DNA of 64,000 nucleotides from Terriglobia bacterium (GTDB lineage Bacteria > Acidobacteriota > Terriglobia > Versatilivoradales > Versatilivoraceae). The stretch covers positions 79,261 to 143,260 of the forward strand of contig JAKUNG010000012.1 in NCBI GenBank assembly GCA_022452285.1. Direction: 5' to 3'. This document shows positions 10,377 to 19,821 of this stretch, one piece after another. Every line of letters starts with the position of its first letter. Within the stretch, counting starts at the first letter, position 1. The notes under the pieces are model-generated. The model made no database searches. It saw nothing but the letters and a program-made list of their open reading frames with translations, and was not told the DNA's origin. The translations under genes were made by a program, and so were the position numbers.

Positions 10377-11438
10377 ATGCTTAGAAAAGTTTTATTAAAA
10401 CTGGGTGTTGTTGCTCTTATCATTGTGTTTCAAAGTTTGTCCGATGGGCATGCTGATCAAGTTGACACTACTAGACTGCCAAAATCAAGAAGTGATAAGG
10501 AATCCTTTGTACTTGAAATAGATGTTAATCTGGTTGTACTTAATATAACCGTGGTTGATGAAAATCAAGGAAATGTAACTTCCTTGACAAAGAATGACTT
10601 TTTGATTTATGAGGATGAAATTAGGCAAGATATTGCAAATTTTTTCCCTGTAGAAGCTCCATTTAAACTTGTTTTAGTTGTAGATACTAGTATTAGTACA
10701 CGAAAAAACCTTAGTTTAATAAAAACTGCAGCTGGAAATTTTGCAAAAGAACTTCGCCCTAAAGATGAGATTGCATTGGCTGAAACCCATTTTTTTTCAC
10801 AGGAGGTTCAGGGATTTACTAATGACCGAAAAGTACTGAGAAAAGCGATCAAAAGATTGTCAACATACCCTTATGGTGGATCGAGGGTTTATGATGGCAT
10901 GGCAATGGCTTTAAGAAGCTTACAGGTAATCAAAGGTGGTCGAAAAGCTATAGTGGTGCTGAGTGATGGAATGGAAAATTCTAGCAACATAAAGTTTGAT
11001 GAATTACAAAAATTATTTGCAAAAGAAAATGCGGTTCTTTATCCAATAACTATTGTCAATAAGGACCGTCAAAAAGCGATCTTAGAGAATTATATTAACC
11101 AGCATAAGGATGAAATAGAAAATCCTTATGTAAAGAATGCACGAGTCAGTTTGTCTGTGTTAGAGGAAGTATATAGAATCCAAACAGAACGCCTTAACCA
11201 GCTTTCAAGTCAAACTGGCGGTAAAATTTTCCTAGTAAATGACCTGTCTGATTTATCAGGAGAATACTCGAATGTAGCTCATGAATTAAGAAATACTTTT
11301 AGTCTTGCATATTATTCCAATAATAAAGCAAGTCAGGGAGGAATGAGAAAGATTAGAGTAGAAGTGGGTAATCCTAAATTTCAAGTTAGAACACGAAGCA
11401 GCTACTATGTTCCTGAAGTCAAATTGCCAGTCTTTTAG
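10377..11438 (+). CDS. Exported VWFA-related acidobacterial-type protein
   Basis: A 353-residue protein with an N-terminal hydrophobic signal (about 5-20). It then has a short beta domain with V-D-V-N-L-V-V-L-N-I-T-V-V-D and a F-x-I-Y-E-D segment, followed by a von Willebrand A domain with an intact MIDAS start D103-x-S-x-S. A second motif V-V-L-S-D-G lies about 90 residues later. This two-part arrangement is that of the VWFA-related domain family described mainly in Acidobacteria. VWA domains bind protein partners through a divalent metal; the role here is unknown. The gene converges on the rhomboid gene with only 9 bp between stops. Confidence 0.85.
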   Translation: MLRKVLLKLGVVALIIVFQSLSDGHADQVDTTRLPKSRSDKESFVLEIDVNLVVLNITVVDENQGNVTSLTKNDFLIYEDEIRQDIANFFPVEAPFKLVLVVDTSISTRKNLSLIKTAAGNFAKELRPKDEIALAETHFFSQEVQGFTNDRKVLRKAIKRLSTYPYGGSRVYDGMAMALRSLQVIKGGRKAIVVLSDGMENSSNIKFDELQKLFAKENAVLYPITIVNKDRQKAILENYINQHKDEIENPYVKNARVSLSVLEEVYRIQTERLNQLSSQTGGKIFLVNDLSDLSGEYSNVAHELRNTFSLAYYSNNKASQGGMRKIRVEVGNPKFQVRTRSSYYVPEVKLPVF

Positions 11439-11447
11439 AGTAGCCAT

Positions 11448-12218
11448 CTAATGAATTTTTTGATTGTCATCTGTATCTTTAGAATCCTCTTTTAAATGAA
11501 TGGTGAACTTTTTTTTTGCTTGTTGAAATTTGTACTCCTGATAAAGGTTTTTTATAAATTCTACCCAAGAATTTATTGTATAGCTTCTTCTAGAGTACCC
11601 TCCCTTGAGGTATAAATAGCCGACTAACATTCCTCCTAAGTGAGCGGTATGAGAAATCCCAGAACTGCTTCCTGATATGCTCGACAAAAATGAAATAGCT
11701 CCAAAGATCATGACAGCGTATTTAGCAGGAAGGGGGAATAGTAGCATGACGTAAATGATACGTCTTGGAAAGGTCAGTCCATAGGCAGTTAGTACCCCAT
11801 ATATTGCTCCAGAAGCACCAAGAGTAGGATAATAGTAGCCTAGCGGTGAAAACAAATTCACTAGAAAAACACAAATACCCGCACCAATTCCAGTGATCAC
11901 AAAATATCGCCAAAAAAGTTTGCTGCCCCAACAACGTTCTATTTCACAACCAAACATAAAAAGAATCAACATGTTAATCATCAGGTGAAAGACATCAGCA
12001 TGCAAAAAAATATAGGTGAATAGTTGCCAAACAAAATGTTGTTCTAGTATGTGAGCTGGTGTCAGACTCAAGAGTCGAGTAACGGGTCCACCTAGTCCAC
12101 CCCCTAAGGCTTGCATCACAAAAACAATAATGCAGGTAAGGATAATAAATTTAATTCGGGGGGTGAGTGGTCCTCCAAACGAAATTGAGCTGGAAATGTT
12201 ACTATAGCGATAATTCAT
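11448..12218 (-). CDS. Rhomboid-family intramembrane serine protease
   Basis: Polytopic membrane protease of 256 residues with about six helices. The catalytic dyad is visible: Ser136 in G-A-S-G and His193 in T-A-H-L-G-G. The H-L-x-x-N motif (His78, Asn82) of TM2 and the E-x-x-W-G-S loop also match the family. The C-terminal tail from about 215 is hydrophilic and Lys-rich. Rhomboids cleave transmembrane substrates inside the membrane; substrates cannot be predicted. The start at 12218 lies in a region with few alternatives. It is a single gene, convergent with the VWFA gene. Confidence 0.9.
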   Translation of the reverse strand: MNYRYSNISSSISFGGPLTPRIKFIILTCIIVFVMQALGGGLGGPVTRLLSLTPAHILEQHFVWQLFTYIFLHADVFHLMINMLILFMFGCEIERCWGSKLFWRYFVITGIGAGICVFLVNLFSPLGYYYPTLGASGAIYGVLTAYGLTFPRRIIYVMLLFPLPAKYAVMIFGAISFLSSISGSSSGISHTAHLGGMLVGYLYLKGGYSRRSYTINSWVEFIKNLYQEYKFQQAKKKFTIHLKEDSKDTDDNQKIH

Positions 12219-12505
12219 AGAGAAAATTTCAACCTATGTTAGTAGAGGAGTAGTATTGTAACGAGTTTGCAGGGAAAATACATTATGAACCTAGTGTCAC
12301 AAGATATTTTTCTTTGGGATTCATTCTAATGACTTAGTTTGCTAAGGATGCTTGATCCAAAGCTGATTGATCGCATAGTATATTAGTTGTTCGTAAAAAA
12401 TGACGAATGCCAAAAATAATATTTGATTGTGATATGTTTTTGAAGGATAAATGATTTAAGAAAGTTGACATGTGATTATGAAATTTCTGTTTTGAGGATT
12501 GTTAT

Positions 12506-13900
12506 ATGAATAAAACTTATTGGCTAGTCTTTGCTTTGATGATGCAATTGGGATTTAGTCAGGTAGAAGTTGAAGAGACAGAACAAATAAAACAAACAGA
12601 AGACAAAGAAGAGGTTGATCTTCAAAAACCCCCTAACATTTTATTAATCTTGGTTGATGATTTAGGTTATGGTGATCTTTCTCTTTATGGTGCTCGGGAT
12701 CTCAAAACTCCAAATATTGATGTACTTATAGAATCAGGAATCCGTCTTAATCAGTTTTATGCTAACTCCCCGATAGGATCTCCTACCACCGCTGCATTAT
12801 TAACTGGAAAGTTTCCAGATTTAGTAGGTGTTCCTGGATTGATTCAAGAGAACTCTGAAGGTAGTTGGGGATATCTTTCAACAGAAGTCCCTCTTTTGCC
12901 TCAAATACTAGGAGAAGCAGGTTACCATACTGGGTTGATTGGAAAGTGGAGTTTAGGCGTGGAATCCCCCAATATTCCTAATGAGCGAGGATTCCAGTTT
13001 TTTCATGGATTTTTAGGAACAATCATGGATGACTATTATGAACATAGTAACAGTGGAATTAATTATATGCGAAGGAACAGTCAAATAATTGAACCTAAAG
13101 GACATGCCACAGATCTTTTTACGCAATGGGCTGTGGATTATCTTGATGAAAGAAAAGGAAAAGAAGAACCATTTTTTCTCATGCTGTCCTATAACGCACC
13201 GCATGTTCCTATTCAGCCACCTCTTGAATTGTTTGGGGAGATTAGAGAGCGGGAACCACAGCTTAACGAAGATCGGGCGAAGTTGGTGGCCTTAATTGAA
13301 CATCTTGACAAAGGAATTGGAAGGGTAGTAAAAGCTCTACAAGAAAACAAACAAGATAGCGATACTTTGATATTTTTCTTGAGCGACAATGGAGGAGATC
13401 TAAAAACAGCAGCTAATTGTGGTTCTTTACGCGGTGGGAAAATGGATATGTATGAAGGAGGTATTCGTGTGCCTATGGGTGCAAGTTGGCCAGGTAAAAT
13501 AAGACCTCACTCAACATCAGGGTATTTAGGTTTAACCATGGATCTTTTCCCAACTATTTGCGATGCTGCAGGTGTAAAATCCGTTAAAGGTATTGAGGGA
13601 ATTTCAATGCTAGGAACATTGGTTGGTCAAATGGCACCCCCTTTGTCACGTCCAATTATTTGGGTTGGAAGGTCCGGAGGTAACAGTTATCAAGGCCATG
13701 ATTATTATGCCGTACGTCTCGGTCGATGGAAACTAGTCCAGAATTCTCCTTTGGGACCCTATGAGCTATTTAATCTTAGGGATGATCCAGGTGAGGAACA
13801 CGATATAGGAAATCAAGAGCCTCAGACTAAAGATAGACTGGCTGACATACTCAAACTCCACATAAAAAAAGCTGGGGCGATTCCCTGGCAAAAGCCCTAA
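12506..13900 (+). CDS. Sulfatase-fold protein lacking the formylglycine residue
   Basis: Arylsulfatase-like protein of 464 residues with a short signal peptide and an acidic linker. The sulfatase fold is clear: metal-binding D51-D52 in V-D-D-L-G-Y-G-D, P-H near 232-233, S-D-N-G-G (294-295) and R-G-G-K-M-D-M-Y-E-G-G-I-R-V-P. The signature that normally reads C/S-x-P-S-R-A-A-L-L-T-G reads G-S-P-T-T-A-A-L-L-T-G: the formylglycine position is Gly91 and the Arg position is Thr95. The G-K-W-H-L-G motif reads G-K-W-S-L-G, so its His is Ser149. The frame is otherwise intact over full length, so it is not an obvious pseudogene. It may be a non-sulfatase member of the fold or a binding protein. No other sulfatase gene is in the window. 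Confidence 0.85.
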   Translation: MNKTYWLVFALMMQLGFSQVEVEETEQIKQTEDKEEVDLQKPPNILLILVDDLGYGDLSLYGARDLKTPNIDVLIESGIRLNQFYANSPIGSPTTAALLTGKFPDLVGVPGLIQENSEGSWGYLSTEVPLLPQILGEAGYHTGLIGKWSLGVESPNIPNERGFQFFHGFLGTIMDDYYEHSNSGINYMRRNSQIIEPKGHATDLFTQWAVDYLDERKGKEEPFFLMLSYNAPHVPIQPPLELFGEIREREPQLNEDRAKLVALIEHLDKGIGRVVKALQENKQDSDTLIFFLSDNGGDLKTAANCGSLRGGKMDMYEGGIRVPMGASWPGKIRPHSTSGYLGLTMDLFPTICDAAGVKSVKGIEGISMLGTLVGQMAPPLSRPIIWVGRSGGNSYQGHDYYAVRLGRWKLVQNSPLGPYELFNLRDDPGEEHDIGNQEPQTKDRLADILKLHIKKAGAIPWQKP

Positions 13901-13983
13901 GGATGTTTAGCAAGGAAAATTAAGAAGAAATGAAGTTAGAGAAAAGAACTCTGGTCATTGTTTCAAAAAGCAGCAGATGAAGT

Positions 13984-14814
13984 TTAGCTCCCGGTAAGGT
14001 TGTCGTAGTATTGGGGTCGCCGATCCTTAATACAGTTAATCTCAAGTTTTCCTGGAATACGAACAATTTGTTTGTTTCGAGACTCCAGGGGATCAATCTC
14101 CGCATAAATAATCTCTTCCTGATTTCCACTGGCGGTTGCAAGGGTTTTTCCTTCGGGGTTAGCAACTCGGCTTCGTCCAATAAACTGAAACCCCCTTTCT
14201 TTTCCAACTCGATTGACTGCTATAGAAAAAAGATGGTTTTCTATTCCACGTGCATTGACCAGAAACTCAGCAAACTCTTCAGCTCCTTTTGGCCAGTTAG
14301 TAGGTAGTAAAACAATATCAGCTCCACGTAGAGCTAATGCTCGGGCACTTTCAGGAAATCTTCCATCGTAACAAATATTCAATCCAATACGTCCCAGGGG
14401 AGTTTCATGTACTTGAAAGCCTAAATTGCCGGGATTTACAAAGCGATCGACACCTAGAAAGGGCAAGTGAATCTTTCGATATTTTCCAATTAGGCCTTGT
14501 GGTCCAAGCAGTACGGCAGCGTTATAGCATTGCTCATCATCTTTCTCTAACATCCCTAAAACGAGATGAATATTCAGTTTTTGACACGCTTCAATTAAAC
14601 GATTAGTTGAAGAGCCAGGTATAGTTTCGGCGTAGGGAATGGCTTCTTCTAGACTTTCAAAACAGTATCCAGTTAATGCACATTCAGGAAAAACCACTAA
14701 GCGAGCTTGTTCTGAAGCTGCCAGCTGTAATTGTTGAATAATTAAAGAGAGATTCCCTTCCTTGTCCATCAGGATGGGATTCATTTGAACACCAGCAACA
14801 ACAAAAGTAGACAT
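13984..14814 (-). CDS. Carbon-nitrogen hydrolase (nitrilase superfamily)
   Basis: Cytoplasmic amidase-type enzyme of 276 residues. The Glu-Lys-Cys catalytic triad is present: Glu44 in F-P-E-C, Lys114 in Y-R-K-I-H-L and Cys148 in N-I-C-Y-D-G-R-F-P-E. These contexts resemble omega-amidase and aliphatic amidase-like branches rather than true nitrilases. The substrate is unknown; repair of deaminated metabolites or amide catabolism is plausible. The start ATG at 14814 is followed upstream by a GGGGGG-containing stretch (reverse complement of CCCCCC at 14820) that could act in ribosome binding. It is convergent with the sulfatase-like gene. Confidence 0.9.
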   Translation of the reverse strand: MSTFVVAGVQMNPILMDKEGNLSLIIQQLQLAASEQARLVVFPECALTGYCFESLEEAIPYAETIPGSSTNRLIEACQKLNIHLVLGMLEKDDEQCYNAAVLLGPQGLIGKYRKIHLPFLGVDRFVNPGNLGFQVHETPLGRIGLNICYDGRFPESARALALRGADIVLLPTNWPKGAEEFAEFLVNARGIENHLFSIAVNRVGKERGFQFIGRSRVANPEGKTLATASGNQEEIIYAEIDPLESRNKQIVRIPGKLEINCIKDRRPQYYDNLTGS

Positions 14815-15337
<523 letters not shown>

Positions 15338-15389
15338 TCTACTTTAATAAAAATAAAGTTTTCTTAAGGTGCTATTAGGGAAAGCCAAT

Positions 15390-15842
15390 TTGAAAAGTTC
15401 CCGGGAATTCATGGCAATTGCCATGAATCTTGCTGCTAGGGCTTTTTCTAAAAATGAAGTGCCTGTAGGTGCTCTTGTCGTATTGGGGAATAAGGTTGTA
15501 GGTAGAGGATATAATCAAAGTATCACAAAAGTAGATCCAACAGCTCATGCTGAGATTCTTGCTCTTCGGCAAGCTGCTCGATTGGTAGGGAATTACAGAT
15601 TGACTTCAGCTACTCTCTATAGCACTTTAGAGCCATGTGCAATGTGTGCTGGAGCTTTGGTGTGGGCTCGAATTAGCACTTTAGTATATTCCGCTAAAGA
15701 TCCAAAAGCTGGGGCCATCGATTCTAATATAAATTTGCTAAAAAGAGATGGAATAAACCATAAAGTAAGTGTAGTGTCAGGCATTCTAGAGGACCAATCA
15801 GTCGATTTACTTCAGCGATTTTTCAAACTCCGACGAAAATAA
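15390..15842 (+). CDS. tadA: tRNA-specific adenosine deaminase
   Basis: Deaminates A34 to inosine in tRNA-Arg(ACG), allowing it to read CGU, CGC and CGA codons. The zinc site and catalytic Glu are intact: H-A-E (His53, Glu55) and P-C-A-M-C (Cys83, Cys86), numbered from TTG 15390, within three or four residues of E. coli TadA numbering. A GTG at 15369 is also in frame but has no ribosome-binding site; TTG 15390 has TAGGGA about 9 bases upstream and gives a normal 150-residue protein. Its tRNA substrate gene lies immediately upstream on the same strand, and tRNA-Ser(CGA) starts 36 bp after the stop, so the three may share a transcript. Confidence 0.93.
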   Translation: MKSSREFMAIAMNLAARAFSKNEVPVGALVVLGNKVVGRGYNQSITKVDPTAHAEILALRQAARLVGNYRLTSATLYSTLEPCAMCAGALVWARISTLVYSAKDPKAGAIDSNINLLKRDGINHKVSVVSGILEDQSVDLLQRFFKLRRK

Positions 15843-15878
15843 TCAAGTTGTTATAATGAGATAAAGTTAATAATTACC

Positions 15879-15972
15879 GGAGAGGTACCGAAGTGGTCAT
15901 AACGGGGCCGCCTCGAAAGCGGTTAGGGGGTTAATAACTCCCACGCGGGTTCGAATCCCGCCCTCTCCGCCA
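15879..15972 (+). tRNA. tRNA-Ser (anticodon CGA)
   Basis: A 94-base class II tRNA with encoded CCA. The acceptor arms are GGAGAGG/CCTCTCC, the anticodon stem-loop is CCGC-CTCGAAA-GCGG (anticodon CGA), a long variable arm lies between the anticodon and T arms, and the T arm is GCGGG-TTCGAAT-CCCGC. It decodes UCG. It follows tadA closely on the same strand. Confidence 0.94.
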
Positions 15973-16103
15973 ACCTTTAAGATTAAATTTTTCCAGAATG
16001 ACAAAAATAATTGATAGATCTAATGCATTGAGGTGGAGACTAAACCTTCAAATGAAGTCTATTTCAGGTAAAAGGAGTTAATTATTGGGGTGAGATTTTA
16101 CTT

Positions 16104-16505
16104 CTAAGATTTTTTTTTACCTAATACTAGTGATCGCAGTTCATTTAAAAAAGGAGATCCTTGACTTTCAAGTTGCTGTTCTAAATTATGGGTGCAGTCA
16201 CAGGAACCACAGGCCCAAGGTTCTTTATTATTTAGGTCCCGGCAGTTTGAAGAATCGTGTGCATCTTTTATTTCCAGAATATTAAAATATTCTTGCCAAT
16301 ATGGTTGTTCTTCCTGCAATGGTAGAGCACAGTAGCAGACCTCTACCCACCGAATAGAACGATCATCCATGAGACGAGCTGCATTCATATTTTGCAAGTA
16401 TTCACTGCCAGCAACAGAGCCTTTACCTAATGTTTTTGTCGTAATAGACTCCAACAGAGCCGATGCTCGATTTAGTTTTAGCGTTGCGGATACAAGATAT
16501 CTCAT
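16104..16505 (-). CDS. Conserved-type Cys-rich small protein, function unknown
   Basis: A 133-residue cytoplasmic protein. The N-terminal half looks like a compact alpha/beta domain with L-G-K-G-S-V-A-G-S-E-Y (about 26-36) and R-W-V-E-V-C-Y-C (about 52-59). The C-terminal half has a cysteine cluster N-C-R-D-L-N and W-A-C-G-S-C-D-C-T (about 87-105) that could bind metal or an Fe-S centre. I do not recognise a characterised family. It is the last gene in the reverse direction after the aco-type operon, with about 140 bp between, so it may belong to that transcript. The composed, non-repetitive sequence and good codon structure support a real gene. Confidence 0.65.
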   Translation of the reverse strand: MRYLVSATLKLNRASALLESITTKTLGKGSVAGSEYLQNMNAARLMDDRSIRWVEVCYCALPLQEEQPYWQEYFNILEIKDAHDSSNCRDLNNKEPWACGSCDCTHNLEQQLESQGSPFLNELRSLVLGKKKS

Positions 16506-16648
16506 AGATTTTGGAAATAGAATATTTAAAATTAGTAACCGTTAAAGCATAATAACTGTGTTGATATCTTCTAACAACAGGCATTATTTAGATATTTCTA
16601 AATTGCAGGGTCATTAACAAAGAATTTTGTTAAAAATAGATTCAATAG

Positions 16649-17623
16649 CTAGTATTTAGTAGCTGCAATAGCCGTTTGAGCAATATCTATTACCAGAGGC
16701 CCTTGATTACTTAATTCTATAGAAAGATTTTCATCTTTTTTGATTAATCGATCACGTTCTCCATCAAAAACTAACGCAATAGGTTGATTGTGATTGATAG
16801 CTTGTTTTTTATTTAATGAAAGTTTTGTTACCTTGGTAATTGAAATTTCTTTAAAGAGACCTGGTGCAACAGGGGCTACAATCTTTTTTCCCTCAGAACC
16901 AAAAATCAGGTGAAGTCCTTGTGGAGTTTTGGAATCAATTGGTTTTACAACGCCACCAATTGCTGAAAGTCCGATACTCCAAGGTTGCGCTCGAGTCAAG
17001 AATAGTTCTTTTAAATAATTTAATTCCCAAATAGCACGTGCGCCTATAAAAGATTGTGATGATACTGCAAGGTCAATTAAAGCAAGATCAATGACCTCGG
17101 AGGAATTTCGAAGCCATAAGACTTTGGATTGAATGCAGGCATCCTTTTGTTTAATTTTACCTGTTGCCAAAATTCCTGCTGCATATCCAGCTGTAGTACC
17201 TTCTTGGAATTCTGAAAAAACGTTGTTAGTTCCGGTCGAAATTGGAAGAAGAGGAGTTTCTGAGCCACTGCCTTTAAAGACAGCTCGATTGGTGCCATCT
17301 CCACCTAGTGTAATGATACAGCGTACTCCAGCTTTAACCATTTCAGTAGCTGCTAAAGTAGAATCTTTAGGTTCTCCTGTTATTGAAATGTTAACTGGAG
17401 AAATTTGTAAAGATGTCTTTCCTAACTTTTGAAATGCTTTTTGGCATATGCCAGCTGGTTCTGGCATAAATAAAACTTGTTTTACACCTGTTACTTCAAG
17501 ACCACGGAAAAGACGGGCAGTTAGGGCGGCCTTTTCCTGATTAGAAACTACCCAAGCCTGAGCCACAAGACGTCTAATGTCTCTACCTGAGGCTGGATTA
17601 GCAACAATGCCAACTTTGCACAT
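16649..17623 (-). CDS. acoX: AcoX-like ATP-NAD kinase family protein
   Basis: A 324-residue protein with the NAD kinase-type nucleotide fold: G-G-D-G-T-N-R at about 107-113, preceded by a beta/alpha N-terminal region, and P-I-S-T-G-T-N-N-V-F around 126-135. This sequence style and the position directly after genes for a TPP-dependent dehydrogenase match AcoX of acetoin catabolic operons. The biochemical role of AcoX is not established. It starts 33 bp after the end of acoC on the reverse strand. A true NAD kinase (NadK) is less likely because of this context and the longer C-terminal half. Confidence 0.8.
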   Translation of the reverse strand: MCKVGIVANPASGRDIRRLVAQAWVVSNQEKAALTARLFRGLEVTGVKQVLFMPEPAGICQKAFQKLGKTSLQISPVNISITGEPKDSTLAATEMVKAGVRCIITLGGDGTNRAVFKGSGSETPLLPISTGTNNVFSEFQEGTTAGYAAGILATGKIKQKDACIQSKVLWLRNSSEVIDLALIDLAVSSQSFIGARAIWELNYLKELFLTRAQPWSIGLSAIGGVVKPIDSKTPQGLHLIFGSEGKKIVAPVAPGLFKEISITKVTKLSLNKKQAINHNQPIALVFDGERDRLIKKDENLSIELSNQGPLVIDIAQTAIAATKY

Positions 17624-17656
17624 TTCATTCTACCTTGAAGAAATTCAATTGTCTGG

Positions 17657-18712
17657 TCAGGAGAATTCAATAATTGCTTTTGTGACTAGGCTAGGTTGCT
17701 CAACTGGTGCTGCATGTCCACAATTAGGAAGTTCTTTGAGTTGAGCTCCTTTTATACTAGCAACAAGTCCCTTGGCAAGGTCTGAGGGAGTGAGGGCATC
17801 ATCGGAACCTACTAGTATTTGAGTGGGGCAACTAATAGAAGACAGACTCTCTCGGAGATCTGCCTTAGCAACCATGCGGATAGCAGATATAATACTAGGA
17901 GCATCATTAGAAAGAAGACTACGACGAATTGCCTCAACAATCTTTAACTCAGTCTTACGAAAAACAGGGCTAAATGATAAGTCTATGAGTTGGTCTGTGA
18001 TACTCTCCATCCCACCAAAAGAAGCAGAAGCAGCCATTTCAAAAAATATATTTCTAGTTTCTTGAGGAAAAGTTGCTGTTGTAGACAATAACGTCAAGGA
18101 TGAGACCTTACTCGGATGCCGAAATGCTAGCTCGAGGGCAATCATTGCTCCAAGTGAGTGGCCAACTATTTGGGCTTTTTCAATTTCTAATTTTTCCATA
18201 AGTGATTCAAGGTCACTCGTATGCTTTTCAAGGTTATGAGGGCCAGGAACCTTTTCAGAGCGACCATGTCCCCGGAGATCATAACTTAATATGGTCTTCC
18301 CATTGAGTGCGTTCTGGTCAATTCGTGTCCAAAGTTCCATTGAACTGCTTAGTCCATGAATAAAAATAATGGGCTGTCCGTTTCCAGTTTTTTGGTAGTT
18401 TAACTGGATGCCATTGGCGCAGACTATTTCGCTAGTGGAAGTTGATTCAGATGTTTGTGTTTTAACTACTGCTCCTTCTGAAGGTTCGATTGTACCTAAA
18501 GCAGTGCCAACAGGAACCGTTTCACCCTCAGAAATCAGGATTGACAAAACACCATCTACATCAGCAGTAAGTTCGGTAGTAGCTTTATCAGTTTCAATAT
18601 CCAAAATAACCTGACCATTTTCTACTGTGGTATTATCTTGAACATGCCAGCGCAATATTTTCCCTTCACTCATACCCATACCCATTTTAGGCATTATTAC
18701 ATTAATTGACAT
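17657..18712 (-). CDS. acoC: AcoC-type lipoyl domain / alpha-beta hydrolase fusion
   Basis: A 351-residue fusion. Residues 1-80 form a lipoyl domain with the lipoylated Lys43 in E-T-D-K-A. A Ser/Thr-rich linker (about 80-95) leads to an alpha/beta hydrolase domain with the nucleophile Ser186 in G-H-S-L-G-A, an Asp near 304 and His333 in N-C-G-H. This is the design of AcoC, the E2 component of acetoin dehydrogenase, where the hydrolase-fold domain replaces the classical acyltransferase core and transfers or cleaves the acetyl group. It sits between E1-beta and acoX in the operon. No peripheral subunit-binding domain is seen. The downstream E3 is not encoded in the window. Confidence 0.88.
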   Translation of the reverse strand: MSINVIMPKMGMGMSEGKILRWHVQDNTTVENGQVILDIETDKATTELTADVDGVLSILISEGETVPVGTALGTIEPSEGAVVKTQTSESTSTSEIVCANGIQLNYQKTGNGQPIIFIHGLSSSMELWTRIDQNALNGKTILSYDLRGHGRSEKVPGPHNLEKHTSDLESLMEKLEIEKAQIVGHSLGAMIALELAFRHPSKVSSLTLLSTTATFPQETRNIFFEMAASASFGGMESITDQLIDLSFSPVFRKTELKIVEAIRRSLLSNDAPSIISAIRMVAKADLRESLSSISCPTQILVGSDDALTPSDLAKGLVASIKGAQLKELPNCGHAAPVEQPSLVTKAIIEFS

Positions 18713-18742
18713 TAAATCATCCTGGTGACTAAGTTATTAAAA

Positions 18743-19774
18743 TTAGTAACTAAAAACTTTTTTTACAGATGCAACAATTTTTTCAGGGTTTGGTAAATAG
18801 GCATCTTCTAAAACAGGACTGAAGGGTACTGGTGAATGAGGAGCGGTTACCATGCCAACAGGTGCTTTAAGGTACTCAAAGCCTTGACTAGCTACAACCC
18901 CACCAATATGTGATGCAAGACCACATAGAGGATTTGACTCATCCACAATGACTAACCTGCCAGTCTTTTTTACGGATTCTAAAATTGTTTCTTCGTCCAA
19001 AGGAGATATTGTGCGCAAGTCAATAACCTCGGCATCAATATTTTGTTCTTTAAGTGTTTTGGCAGCTGTTAGGGCATGGACAGCAGTCATGCTTACACCT
19101 AAAAGTGTCACATCCTCGCCCTTTTTTGTAATGGCAGCTTTACCTATGGGTACGCAATGATCACCAGATGGGACGTCTCCTTTCATTGTGTACATAATGA
19201 TATGTTCACAGAATATCACTGGGTCATCATCACGAAGAGAAGCAGTGAGCAGTCCTTTTGCATCAGCAGCATTAGATGGAGCTACCACTTTTAAACCAGG
19301 AATACTGGCGAACATAGGATAGAGTGTCTGGGCATGTTGGGCTGCTGCCCGAAATCCTCCACCAATCATTGTCCTGATTGTAACTGGAACTGTGGCCTTT
19401 CCTCCAAACATATATCGCAACTTGGAACCTTGATTTAGAAGAGAATCTAGACAACTACCTAAAAATCCACAAAACATTAATTCGGCAATAGGTCTCAAAC
19501 CGGTAGCTGCAGCACCAACGGCAGCTCCAACAAAAGCTGCTTCTGAGATTGGAGTGTCCAGTACCCGCTCACGACCAAATTCATGAACCAATCCTTTAGT
19601 AACAGACATGACACCACCCCAAGCCTCATCATCTTCTAGGTGAGTGACATCAGCACCACCAGCGATATCTTCACCCATAATAATAATTTTAGGATCGGCA
19701 CGCATCTCAAGTCGGATGGCTTCATTTAGAGCTTCGGCAATGGTAATTGTTCTGTGAGCTGTTGTTACGGGCAT
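18743..19774 (-). CDS. acoB: TPP-dependent dehydrogenase E1 beta subunit (AcoB-like)
   Basis: The 343-residue beta subunit of a 2-oxo acid or acetoin dehydrogenase E1. Seen are the N-terminal I-T-I-A-E-A-L-N-E-A-I pattern, the G-E-D-I-A-G-G segment, G-A-A-V-G-A-A and the C-terminal E-S-N-P-L-C-G-L region typical of the transketolase C domain. ATG 19774 is preferred over a TTG at 19789 because the strong GAGGAGGA ribosome-binding site lies between them, 5 bases from ATG. It follows acoA by about 47 bp. Context with acoC and acoX favours acetoin over pyruvate as substrate, but sequence alone cannot decide. Confidence 0.9.
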   Translation of the reverse strand: MPVTTAHRTITIAEALNEAIRLEMRADPKIIIMGEDIAGGADVTHLEDDEAWGGVMSVTKGLVHEFGRERVLDTPISEAAFVGAAVGAAATGLRPIAELMFCGFLGSCLDSLLNQGSKLRYMFGGKATVPVTIRTMIGGGFRAAAQHAQTLYPMFASIPGLKVVAPSNAADAKGLLTASLRDDDPVIFCEHIIMYTMKGDVPSGDHCVPIGKAAITKKGEDVTLLGVSMTAVHALTAAKTLKEQNIDAEVIDLRTISPLDEETILESVKKTGRLVIVDESNPLCGLASHIGGVVASQGFEYLKAPVGMVTAPHSPVPFSPVLEDAYLPNPEKIVASVKKVFSY

Positions 19775-19821
19775 CTTTGTCCTCCTCAATCGATTTTCTA
19801 ACTCATGTCATTATTGATTTA

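Noticed and set aside
13920..14207. A 95-codon reverse frame overlapping the 3' end of the nitrilase-family gene
   Set aside because: It shares most of its length with the catalytic gene in another frame and lacks a ribosome-binding site.
16649..17623. True NAD kinase (NadK)
   Set aside because: The G-G-D-G motif is shared, but length, C-terminal half and position after acoC favour the AcoX branch.
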